A stretch of 64,000 nt of DNA from Kutzneria sp. CA-103260 (GTDB taxonomy: Bacteria; Actinomycetota; Actinomycetes; Mycobacteriales; Pseudonocardiaceae): NCBI RefSeq assembly GCF_018263855.1, contig NZ_CP073318.1, positions 2,356,001 to 2,420,000 on the forward strand, read 5' to 3'. The notes beneath the pieces are model-generated. The model was not told where the DNA came from. It made no database searches and was given only the letters and a program-made list of their open reading frames with translations. Both the position numbers and the translations under genes were made by a program. This document shows positions 56,390 through 64,000 of the stretch, one piece after another (the stretch's first letter is position 1; each line of letters begins with the position of its first letter).

Positions 56390-57961
56390 ATGGCTGAACA
56401 CAACACCCCAGCCGGGCTGGGTGGGATGTGGGACCTGCAACGTGGCCGCCTGCGCCGCGACTTCCATCGGTTCGACGTGCTGTGCTTCCTCGTCTGCACG
56501 CTGGTCGGCCTGGACACGATCGGTTCCGCCGCGGCGAACGGACCACAGGGACTGACCTGGCAGGTCGTGCTGGCCGTGGTGTTCTTCCTGCCGTACGGCC
56601 TGATGGTGGCCGAGTTGGGCGCGGCCTTTCCGGTGGAGGGCGGCCCGTACGTCTGGACGAAGCTCGCGTTCGGCCGGATGGTCGCCGCGGTGAACCAGTT
56701 CCTGTACTGGTTTTCCAATCCACTGTGGATAGGCGGCTCGCTGTGCATTGTCGCGATCAGCACCTTCGAGGCGTTTTTCGTGCCGCTGCCCGGCGTCTGG
56801 AAGTACGTGGCCGGGCTGGTGTTCATCTGGACCGGCGTGCTGGCGGTGCTGTTGACGGTGCGGGTCGGCAAGTGGCTGCCGACGATCGGCGCCTTGGCGC
56901 GTGTCGTTCTGCTGACCTTCTTCGCTGTCTCCGTGGTGATCTACGCGGTGCGCAACGGCCTGCAGCCCTTGTCAGTGCGGGACTTCACGCCGACCTACGC
57001 CGGATTTGTCGGCCTGGTGCCGGTGCTGATCTTCAACTATGTCGGGTTCGAGCTGCCCAGCACCGCTTCGGAGGAGATGACCGACGCGCGGCGGGATGTC
57101 CCGTTCGCGGTGCTTCGGTCCGGTCTGGCGGCATTCCTGCTCTACGGCGGCCCGATCGTGGGGATCCTGCTGGTGCTGCCGGGGAAGGCGATCGGCAGCC
57201 TCAGCGGGTTCATCGACGCGGTCAAGGCCGTGTTCACCGTCTACGGCGGCTCAGTTTCCGCGGACGGCACGGTCACGCTGTCCGGCTGGGGTCAGGTGTT
57301 GGCGTCGATCGCCGCCGCCGGGCTCATTCTGGGCGTGCTGACCAGCGGCATCACGTGGGCGATGGGCGGTGACCGGGCGCAGGCGGTGGCCTGCGCCGAC
57401 GGCGCCGGTCCGGCGTGGTTCGGCCAGATCTCGCCGCGCTTCGGGACTCCGGTGCGGGTGAACGTGTTCTCCGGGTTGCTCGCCTCGGTCGTCATGGTCG
57501 TCGCCTTCGTGTTCAGCGACGGTTCCGCGGAGAAGTACTTCGCCGCCGGCCTCGGCCTGGCCATCTCCACGAACTTCATCTCCTACGTTTTCACCTTCCC
57601 GGCGCTGGCCGTGCTGCGCCGCAAGCTGCCGGACGTGCCGCGGCCCTATCGCGTGCCAGGGGGCCGGACCGGGGTGCGGATCGTCGCCGGCGTCACCACG
57701 GCCATGGTGCTGTACACCGTGATCGTGTTGATCTGGCCGGGATTCGGGGTCGGCTGGTTCGGGACCGAAGGCGACCCGGCGGCTTCGTTGCCGAAGAGTT
57801 TCAGCGGGGAGCGCTGGTCGTACACCCTGAGCCAGGTCGTGCCGCTGGTGGCGATCGTGGCGCTCGGATTCGCCGCCTACGCGGCAGGTGCTCCCACCCG
57901 CCGCACCGAACGCGAGTCGCTCGGCGCGGCCGTGCCGTCAGCGGACCAGCCGAATTCCTGA
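56390..57961 (+). CDS. APC-superfamily amino acid permease
   Basis: 523 aa, about 12 transmembrane segments. APC features: FPVEGGPYVWTKLAFG in TM2-3, FNYVGFELPSTASEEM in TM6, and RPYRVPGG before the last helices. Imports or exchanges amino acids or amines; glutamate/GABA-exchanger-like. Strong GGAGG upstream of the ATG. Divergent from the ankyrin gene. Confidence 0.88.
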   Translation: MAEHNTPAGLGGMWDLQRGRLRRDFHRFDVLCFLVCTLVGLDTIGSAAANGPQGLTWQVVLAVVFFLPYGLMVAELGAAFPVEGGPYVWTKLAFGRMVAAVNQFLYWFSNPLWIGGSLCIVAISTFEAFFVPLPGVWKYVAGLVFIWTGVLAVLLTVRVGKWLPTIGALARVVLLTFFAVSVVIYAVRNGLQPLSVRDFTPTYAGFVGLVPVLIFNYVGFELPSTASEEMTDARRDVPFAVLRSGLAAFLLYGGPIVGILLVLPGKAIGSLSGFIDAVKAVFTVYGGSVSADGTVTLSGWGQVLASIAAAGLILGVLTSGITWAMGGDRAQAVACADGAGPAWFGQISPRFGTPVRVNVFSGLLASVVMVVAFVFSDGSAEKYFAAGLGLAISTNFISYVFTFPALAVLRRKLPDVPRPYRVPGGRTGVRIVAGVTTAMVLYTVIVLIWPGFGVGWFGTEGDPAASLPKSFSGERWSYTLSQVVPLVAIVALGFAAYAAGAPTRRTERESLGAAVPSADQPNS

Positions 57962-58065
57962 AACTGCGGCTTGGCGTGCCGCGAGCAGGCGTCACACGGC
58001 GAACGGGAACGGGTACGAACGCCATCTGCGAGCGTTCGATCGGCTCCCTCCGCGCTGCTACCTGA

Positions 58066-58090
58066 TTAGTTCGGCTAGTGTTATAATTAA
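58066..58090. promoter_or_regulatory. XylR/ROK-type 25-bp operator, copy 1
   Basis: TTAGTT-N13-AATTAA, matching 24 of 25 bases of the copy at 61583-61607. It contains TATAAT at 58082-58087, a probable -10 box. The form TTAGTT-N13-AACTAA has the length and arms of the Bacillus xyl operator bound by the ROK protein XylR. Confidence 0.75.
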
Positions 58091-58155
58091 CGCGTTCGGA
58101 GTCACGAGCGAGATTGTGGGTGACGGTGCACCAGCGCGTACCCGAGACGGCGTCG

Positions 58156-59382
58156 ATGCGACACCTTGACGTCGCGAACCGGGCCTCGATCCGGCGCACC
58201 AATCTCGGCCTGGTCCTTCGCCATCTGCGTGCCCGTGGCTCCCGGTCCCGTACCCAGCTCGCCGAGGACCTGGGCCTGCCCAAGGCCACGGTCTCCAACC
58301 TGGTCAACGAACTCGTCGAGCGCAACCTCGTCCGCGAGGGCGATGTGCAGCGTGGTGGGAGCGTCGGTCGGCCCCGGCAGGCTGTGGAGCTGCACGGCCG
58401 GAAGCTGTGTGGACTCGGTGTGGAGATCAGCGTCGACTACGCCAGGGCGGTCGCGCTGGACCTGCGCGGTGAGACGTTGCTGGACCAGCGCATCACCATC
58501 AACGCCGAGCGTGACAGCGACGTGCTGCTCGACGCCGTGGCCGCGCTGGTCACGCGCGCCATCGACAGCATGCGCGCGCAGGGGATCGACGTCGTCGGCG
58601 TCACCGTCGCCGCGCCGGGCGAGATCGACCGGGACGCCGGGGTCGTGCTCTTCGCCGCCAACATGGGCTGGTCGAGGCTGCCGGTCGTGGCCGGGCTCAC
58701 CGCCCGGCTCGAACCCGACGCCCCGCCCATCACGGTCGGCAACGACGCGAAGTTCGGCGCGATCGCCGAGCACGCCATCGTCAGCCCGGTCGGCATCCAC
58801 GACCTCATCTACATCACGGGCGAGGTCGGCGTCGGCGCCGGCATCATCACCAACGGCCAGTTGCTGTTGGGGGCCGCCGGATTCGCCGGCGAGGTCGGCC
58901 ACATGCCCCTGGATCCCGAGCGGCAACAGTGCACGTGCGGCCGGCGTGGCTGCTGGGAGACCATGGTCGGCCTGTCCGCCCTCATGCGGCACGCCGCCGA
59001 TCCCGACGATCCGGTGCGTGACCCGGATCGCGATCTGGAGGTCCGGCTGGCCGAGATCCGGACCCGGGCCGCGGTGGGGGACGGCCGCACCCTGGCCGCG
59101 CTCGACCGCATCGCGCACGGCCTCGGCCTGGGCATCGGCCTGCTGATCGACGTCCTCAACCCGCAGGCGGTCGTGCTCGGCGGATACTTCGCGATTCTTG
59201 GCGACCATCTCTTGGAGACCACCCGACGCCTCGTCGGCGAGCGCGTCATGGCGCCGCACGCCGGGGGATGTCAGCTGCTGGTCTCGACGCTGGGGTTCAC
59301 CAGCGCCGCGCGTGGCGCGGCCCAGGACGCGCTGGAGTCCGTGTTCCACGACCCGGGCTCGGTGTCCGCGCCGCCCGCCTGA
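58156..59382 (+). CDS. ROK-family transcriptional repressor (XylR/NagC-like)
   Basis: About 408 aa. MarR-like winged helix (RRTNLGLVLRHLRARG, RTQLAEDLGLPKATVSNLVN) plus a ROK kinase-fold domain with zinc motif CTCGRRGCWE and GEVGHMPL. Probably binds the 25-bp operator upstream of itself and the divergent one at 61583, responding to a sugar. Start uncertain: ATG 58156 gives a typical N-terminus; TTG 58114 or GTG 58120/58126 are alternatives. Confidence 0.9.
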   Translation: MRHLDVANRASIRRTNLGLVLRHLRARGSRSRTQLAEDLGLPKATVSNLVNELVERNLVREGDVQRGGSVGRPRQAVELHGRKLCGLGVEISVDYARAVALDLRGETLLDQRITINAERDSDVLLDAVAALVTRAIDSMRAQGIDVVGVTVAAPGEIDRDAGVVLFAANMGWSRLPVVAGLTARLEPDAPPITVGNDAKFGAIAEHAIVSPVGIHDLIYITGEVGVGAGIITNGQLLLGAAGFAGEVGHMPLDPERQQCTCGRRGCWETMVGLSALMRHAADPDDPVRDPDRDLEVRLAEIRTRAAVGDGRTLAALDRIAHGLGLGIGLLIDVLNPQAVVLGGYFAILGDHLLETTRRLVGERVMAPHAGGCQLLVSTLGFTSAARGAAQDALESVFHDPGSVSAPPA

Positions 59383-59410
59383 CCAGAGCTGCCACGGCAT
59401 CCACCAGAAG

Positions 59411-59488
59411 CGCCAGGCCGGTCGGTGCACTGTGGACAGTCGAGTTTGCCGTGTTGCCGCGGTGAACTCGACCGGTCCGGCCTTGGCG
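59411..59488. terminator. Long stem-loop between convergent genes
   Basis: Nested complementary segments: CGCCAGGCCGGTCGG (59411-59425) pairs imperfectly with CCGGTCCGGCCTTGGCG (59472-59488), and GTCGAGTT (59439-59446) exactly with AACTCGAC (59465-59472). Likely bidirectional terminator for the ROK and DUF5107 genes. Confidence 0.5.
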
Positions 59489-59500
59489 TTGGTCTGCGGA

Positions 59501-61504
59501 TCAGTTGCCGGTCATGCGGAAGTCGTAGCGGCAGGGCAGCGGATGGACGCGCTGGACGAGAGCACGGCGGTCCGTGGCCGGCATGGTGCTGTGAGTGTGA
59601 CTCGTGAGCTGGTCGTGGTAGGCGAACCAGAGTTGGTCGAGGGCGTCCTCGCCTTCCCGGAGATCGGCCACGACGATACCGGTGTCCACGAGGCGGGCGG
59701 CCCGGTCCAGGCGGCCCGCCGCGAGGGCCGCCGCGCATTCGAGCAGCTGGATTCGTCCGTCCGCTCGAAGGTCCGGTGCCAGTCGGTCGACGAGGGCAAG
59801 GGCTTCCCAGGAGCGGTCCGCGGCGAGAAGAACCTGGAGTGTTTCCACCGCGAGTGCCCGCAAAACGGTGGGCGTCATGGCACTGGCGCGAAGCAGCGAA
59901 GACGCGGCGTTGTCGGCCCGCCCGGCACGCAGGTCGTGCACGGCCAGGTTACGCAATGCCCAGGGATTGGCGGTTGCCTCCAGCGAGGCGAGCCACGCGT
60001 CGCGAGCGGCGTCGGCCTCGCCCGCGTGCCACCGAGCCACGCCGCGGTGCAGCCAGGTGAACCAGTTGTCCCGGGCGTGTTCGAGCCGTTGCCGCCAGCC
60101 AGGGGAGACCTGGTAGGAGCGCGGGGTGTCCAGGGGCGCCGGCGCGGGGATGTCGCCGGTGGCCAGGAGAGTCAGCCACGGTTCCTGCTCGCGGCGGAGG
60201 GTGTCAGCGTCGAACGGGACACCCGGCAGTTCCAAGGAATGATCGCCGGTCGCGGACCGGTGGAGCTGTTCCAGCGCGCCCCAGCCGGATCCGGTGTGCA
60301 GCCGGTCGGTCGGCGGCTGGTCGATCCACCGCCGGGCGGCGTCGTGCTCGGCGTCGACGAGGTGGCGGGGGACCAGCTCGTGCAGCGCGTCCTCGACCGC
60401 GGCGCAGGCGATGTCCCAGTCGGGGTGGCGTGTCGTGGCGGGGTCCGCGGTGAGCAGTCCGTAGGTCTCCAGCCATGACCACTGGGCGCCGGCCGGCATC
60501 GGCAGGTGTTCCAGCTGGGTGCGGGCCAGGCCAGCCTGGATCTCCAGGTAGGGGTGGCCGGGCGGGGACAACCATTCCTGCCAGCGGCGGCCGCCGGTGC
60601 CCTGCCCCCACAGGAACAGCTTGCGGCCGCGCAGCAGGTCGGTCGAGGACTGCACCAGGCCGGTGCCGTCGGCGTCCAGCGCGGCGATCCACCGGCGGCG
60701 GTGCGGCGCGATGTCGTAGAAGTAGTCGGCGGCGTGCCGGCCGCGGGCCGGGTAGCTGCGATCGACGCCGTCGTGGACGGGGATCGGTACGCGGCGGAGC
60801 ACGCCGTCGTAGGCGAGGTGGTAGGCCGCGTCGGCCGGCGCCAGTACTCGGGTGCCTGGCGTCTCGGGCACGGCGATGTTGGACCACCAGTAGGCCGGGA
60901 CTTCATGCTGGTTCGGGTTGATGATCCGCACGTGCACGTACAGCACGGCGGAACCCTCGGGTGCGTACGCGTCGATCTGGTAGACCAGTTCGCGGCTGCG
61001 TTCGAACTCCCACATGCGAAGGACTTCGATGCCGTCGGGCAGAACCACTCGGGCGGCATGCATCGGGGCACAGGTGAGTGGCGTGTGGCCGGTGGTGCCG
61101 AGGTTCCACTCGATGCCGCCGGCGAACCAGGCGTTGCGCAGCGCCAGGTTCGCTGGTTGCAGGATCGGGTTGCGGTGCAACAACTCTCGCCCGGTGGGCA
61201 GGTGGACCAGCGATCGCATCCGGCCGCCGAAGTCGAGCAGGAACTCGGCGCGCAGGATGCCGTTGTCCACCACGGCCACCGCCAGCTTCCGGTCGGTGAG
61301 ATCGCGGGTGTAGGCGTCCTGCACGGTGTAGGGCAACAGCGTCGCCGGCCGGCCGTACGCGAGGTTGCGAGTCATGTCCGGGTCGGCGGCCGAGGCGTCG
61401 ACCAGCGGTGTCACCGGCCGGGGCGGGGCCAGCGGCGGGAGCGGATTGTCCGGGCCCACCGCGGCGACGGGCAGCGTCACCGTGTCGAGGTAGACCGCGC
61501 TCAC
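59501..61504 (-). CDS. DUF5107-domain protein with C-terminal TPR repeats
   Basis: About 667 aa. N-terminal half has the DUF5107 carbohydrate-enzyme-like beta fold (LRAEFLLDFGGRMRSLVHLP, NPILQPANLALRNAWFAGG, GIEWNLGTTGHTPLT); the C-terminal half is TPR-like alpha repeats (HRGVARWHAGEADAARDAWL, NLAVHDLRAGRADNAAS). Proteins of this type sit in sugar-uptake loci and are suspected glycosidases or sugar-binding proteins; no signal peptide here. GTG 61504 chosen; the frame is open to 61570, where no ribosome site has proper spacing. Confidence 0.8.
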   Translation of the reverse strand: MSAVYLDTVTLPVAAVGPDNPLPPLAPPRPVTPLVDASAADPDMTRNLAYGRPATLLPYTVQDAYTRDLTDRKLAVAVVDNGILRAEFLLDFGGRMRSLVHLPTGRELLHRNPILQPANLALRNAWFAGGIEWNLGTTGHTPLTCAPMHAARVVLPDGIEVLRMWEFERSRELVYQIDAYAPEGSAVLYVHVRIINPNQHEVPAYWWSNIAVPETPGTRVLAPADAAYHLAYDGVLRRVPIPVHDGVDRSYPARGRHAADYFYDIAPHRRRWIAALDADGTGLVQSSTDLLRGRKLFLWGQGTGGRRWQEWLSPPGHPYLEIQAGLARTQLEHLPMPAGAQWSWLETYGLLTADPATTRHPDWDIACAAVEDALHELVPRHLVDAEHDAARRWIDQPPTDRLHTGSGWGALEQLHRSATGDHSLELPGVPFDADTLRREQEPWLTLLATGDIPAPAPLDTPRSYQVSPGWRQRLEHARDNWFTWLHRGVARWHAGEADAARDAWLASLEATANPWALRNLAVHDLRAGRADNAASSLLRASAMTPTVLRALAVETLQVLLAADRSWEALALVDRLAPDLRADGRIQLLECAAALAAGRLDRAARLVDTGIVVADLREGEDALDQLWFAYHDQLTSHTHSTMPATDRRALVQRVHPLPCRYDFRMTGN

Positions 61505-61582
61505 GCGTCGCCCCGCTCCGGGCTCTCCCGCCGACACCGCGACGCCACGTGCTGTCTCACGGCCGAACACCCCCTGTCGGAA

Positions 61583-61607
61583 TTAGTTCGGCTAGTGTTA
61601 TAACTAA
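61583..61607. promoter_or_regulatory. XylR/ROK-type 25-bp operator, copy 2
   Basis: TTAGTT-N13-AACTAA with perfect outer arms, inside the divergent promoter of the DUF5107 gene and the secreted lectin-tailed gene, so one site can control both. Confidence 0.75.
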
Positions 61608-61671
61608 CCCGGCGTGGAGTCAAGAGCCGACCACAACCGTCCCGCGTTCTGTCTCACGTAGTGGAGTTGCG

Positions 61672-63930
61672 ATGCGCCCCCTGTCCGTCATCGCCAAGAG
61701 TCCTGTAGGTGGCAAGAGGATCGCGATCAAGGTCGTCGCGGCCGTGGCGTCGGTGGCGGTCGGTGGGCTGGCACCGCCGACCGCCTCGGCGACGCCCCCT
61801 ACCTCCGGCTACACGATCACCATCGGGTCGACGAGTCCGTACCAGTACCCGACCGACACCCCGGCGTCCCCCTTCCTCGACAAGGACGGCACGTTCTACT
61901 TCCAGCAGTCCGCGTCCCTCTACGGCGCGACGGATCCCCGGTACTGGGACTTCTACACCGGGCGGGACTTCGACTCCGCCACCCGGTCGACCGCGATCAG
62001 CACCGCGGTCAACCCCGCCGAGCCCAGGGACAAGAACAACGACACGACCTGGCGGTGCGACAACAGCCCCACCGGCGTCGCCGCCACCGACCCGCCCTCG
62101 GGTTCGTCCTACTCGCAGAAGAACTTCTGCGACCTGGTCGGCGTGTGGGTCGATCCGGACACCGGGAACTGGTACGGGTTGGTGCACAACGAGTTCACCC
62201 CGGAGCCGTTCGGCGCCAACTCGTTCTCGCACTACGACGCGATCGACTACGCCGTGTCGACCGACCAGGGCAAGGTGTGGACCATCAAGGGGCACGCCAT
62301 CACCTCCCCGTACAGCACGGTTCGCGGCGACACCACCGCGTTCCCGAACGGGACCTTCGACTACGGCGACGGTGACCCCAGGTTGTTCGTCGACCAGGCG
62401 TCGGGCTACTTCTACGTCTACTACGGATCCCGCATCGTGCCCAAGGCCGGCACTGCCGGCACCTTCGACGGTCTGGCGCACGTCGCCCGTGCGCCGATGT
62501 CGGCGAAGATGGCGACCGGCTCGTGGCAGAAGTGGTACAACGGCTCCTGGTCGCAGCCTGGCGTGGGCGGTCTGGAAAGCAACATGACACCGGTGACGGC
62601 GGCCAACCCGTCCGGCTACACCCCGGTCGACCACGACTACAAGCCCAGCAATCCCGGTTCCGTGGAGCAGCAGATCGCGGCCGGTGAACTGCCGCCCAAG
62701 TCCGACCTGTTCGTCATGAACATCGCCTACGACGCCTACCTCGGCCTGTACATCGGCGAGCCCGAGGCCCTGTTGCAGAACGGGAAGGAGCCGCAGCGCT
62801 ACTACGTGACCGACGACCTGGCGACCCAGAAGTGGTATCTGATCGGCGACTCCGGCAGCTACAAGTCAGGGTCCTGGTACCGCTGGTTCGTCGACGGCGC
62901 GAACAGGACGAACTCCACGATCATCGGCAAGACCTTCCGTTCCTACTGCTCCATCGCGTGCGCGACCTCCGACGGCGAGTACGCCAACGAAACCGTGGAC
63001 TCGACCTCGCCCGCGGCGTCGCCGGTCGACCTGGGCAAGACCTACCGGATCAGCAGCGGATCGGGACGCGTGCTCGCCCAGGTCGCCGGCAGCTCCGCGA
63101 CCACATCTGTGCCGGCGGCGACCGGCTCGAACCTGGAGGCGTGGGCTTTCACCGGCAACGGCGACGGCTCCTACACGATCACCAACGCCGCCACTGGCCA
63201 GGCCCTCGGCGTCGACTCCACCTCGACCGCGAACCGGGCCTGGGCGACCAGGCCGACGTCCACCCCGATCGGATCCACCGGTCCCGCCGTCGGGCAGCAG
63301 TGGTTCCTCCTCGCCAACACGTCCGCAGCCGGGGCCAAGACGGGGACGTATCGACTGGTCAACCGGCACAGCGGCCTGGTGCTGGGGCTGTCGTCGGATT
63401 CGACCCGGCTCGCCGAGACGACCCCCGCCCGGTCCTGGACCAACACCACGGGCAACCCGGTCGGCGGATCGCGGAGCGCGGCCGAGCAGACCCTGGGCCT
63501 CACCCCGGTTGGCGTGTCGAATCTCAATGGCACACACCGAATCTCGTTGTCCGGTCAGGCGCTCGACGACCCGGACTGGTCCACCACCGCCGGGACCCAA
63601 CTCGACACGTGGCAACTCAACGGTGGCGCGAACCAGAACTGGGTGTTCACCCAGCAGACCGACGGCTCGTACACCATCGTCAACGCGTATTCCACGCTCT
63701 GCCTGGACGACGAGGGCGGCGGCACGGCTCCCGGCACTCGGGTGATCCAGTGGACCTGCACCGGCAACACCAATCAGCACTGGACTGCCGCCCGCTTGGC
63801 CGGCGGTGCCTACACGATCGCCAATGTCCACACCGGACTGCCGCTGACCACGGCCTCGACCGCCAACGGCGCGCTGGTCACGCAGCAGGCGAACACCAAC
63901 TCCGCGCTCCAGGAGTGGACGATCAACTGA
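61672..63930 (+). CDS. Secreted beta-propeller glycoside-hydrolase-like protein with ricin-type lectin repeats
   Basis: 752 aa. Basic N-terminus and hydrophobic signal (about 1-41, ending ASAT). Residues about 45-440 look like a five-bladed propeller of the GH43/GH62/GH32 type (YPTDTPASPFLDKDGTFYF, DPRYWDFYTGRDFD, GDPRLFVDQASGYFYVYYG). Residues about 460-752 carry two RICIN/QxW lectin modules (GQQWFLL, QNWVF, NQHWTA, LQEWTIN). Probably binds and cleaves a plant polysaccharide such as xylan or arabinan; the exact family is not certain. ATG 61672 follows GTGGAG. Confidence 0.82.
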   Translation: MRPLSVIAKSPVGGKRIAIKVVAAVASVAVGGLAPPTASATPPTSGYTITIGSTSPYQYPTDTPASPFLDKDGTFYFQQSASLYGATDPRYWDFYTGRDFDSATRSTAISTAVNPAEPRDKNNDTTWRCDNSPTGVAATDPPSGSSYSQKNFCDLVGVWVDPDTGNWYGLVHNEFTPEPFGANSFSHYDAIDYAVSTDQGKVWTIKGHAITSPYSTVRGDTTAFPNGTFDYGDGDPRLFVDQASGYFYVYYGSRIVPKAGTAGTFDGLAHVARAPMSAKMATGSWQKWYNGSWSQPGVGGLESNMTPVTAANPSGYTPVDHDYKPSNPGSVEQQIAAGELPPKSDLFVMNIAYDAYLGLYIGEPEALLQNGKEPQRYYVTDDLATQKWYLIGDSGSYKSGSWYRWFVDGANRTNSTIIGKTFRSYCSIACATSDGEYANETVDSTSPAASPVDLGKTYRISSGSGRVLAQVAGSSATTSVPAATGSNLEAWAFTGNGDGSYTITNAATGQALGVDSTSTANRAWATRPTSTPIGSTGPAVGQQWFLLANTSAAGAKTGTYRLVNRHSGLVLGLSSDSTRLAETTPARSWTNTTGNPVGGSRSAAEQTLGLTPVGVSNLNGTHRISLSGQALDDPDWSTTAGTQLDTWQLNGGANQNWVFTQQTDGSYTIVNAYSTLCLDDEGGGTAPGTRVIQWTCTGNTNQHWTAARLAGGAYTIANVHTGLPLTTASTANGALVTQQANTNSALQEWTIN

Positions 63931-63948
63931 GATCGTGAGAGATCCGAA

Positions 63949-63977
63949 GGCGGTGGCCCTGACGTGGGGCCACCGCC
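63949..63977 (+). terminator. Terminator of the secreted lectin-tailed gene
   Basis: GGCGGTGGCCC (63949-63959) and GGGCCACCGCC (63967-63977) form an 11-bp perfect stem with a 7-nt loop, 19 nt after the stop. Confidence 0.8.
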
Positions 63978-64000
63978 GTACGGCGTGCCAGCGCACCCGC

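Overview
The window is high-GC DNA with strong third-position GC bias, ATGA/GTGA gene overlaps, SARP/AfsR-type and LAL regulators, an ECF sigma/anti-sigma pair and a CysO-like sulfur carrier. Together these point to a filamentous actinomycete, most likely a member of the Pseudonocardiales. That placement is inference; no rRNA or marker gene is present.

Layout. 1-1247: end of a zinc alcohol dehydrogenase and an ABM monooxygenase. 1278-8157: three regulators (AfsR/SARP-like NB-ARC-TPR, XRE/MmyB-like, LuxR-LAL), probably flanking or controlling the cluster that follows. 8857-38228: a biosynthetic gene cluster. Its rightward operon (8857-22046) encodes an asparagine-synthase-like amidotransferase, a HisC-like aminotransferase, a JAMM-fold protein, a bicovalent-FAD oxidase, a flavin-dependent halogenase with its flavin reductase, a PPC-domain protein, a P450, an uncharacterised protein, an SDR, a cysteine-desulfurase-like PLP enzyme, a CysO-like sulfur carrier and a cation/proton antiporter. 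Its leftward operon (36652-22055) encodes a 3752-aa PKS-NRPS hybrid (KS-AT-DH-cMT-ER-KR-ACP-Cy-A-PCP-Ox, A domain reading as Cys), a stand-alone condensation-like protein lacking the catalytic His, a Gfo/Idh/MocA oxidoreductase and a zinc dehydrogenase. A divergent MFS exporter closes the cluster. The predicted product is a chlorinated, thiazole-bearing polyketide-peptide into which a second sulfur may be delivered from a carrier thiocarboxylate. I do not recognise the product.

38353-41263: aldo/keto reductase, a lower-GC hypothetical gene, a hydrolase remnant and a TIM-barrel isomerase with a LacI-type operator. 41479-44888: an ECF sigma factor, anti-sigma factor, secreted beta-propeller protein ending in YCDCCC, and a YcnI-like copper protein. 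44889-52025: two Abhydrolase_10-type esterases, an IclR regulator and a ComA-like gene, sharing a palindrome TTTCG-N5-CGAAA in their promoters; the carboxylesterase that follows the ComA-like gene has been destroyed by an IS3-family insertion, a frameshift and a deletion. 52556-57961: multicopper oxidase, rhomboid, ankyrin protein, APC permease. 58066-63977: a ROK/XylR-type regulon (ROK regulator, DUF5107-TPR protein, secreted lectin-tailed beta-propeller protein) with two 25-bp operators closely resembling the xyl operator of Bacillus.
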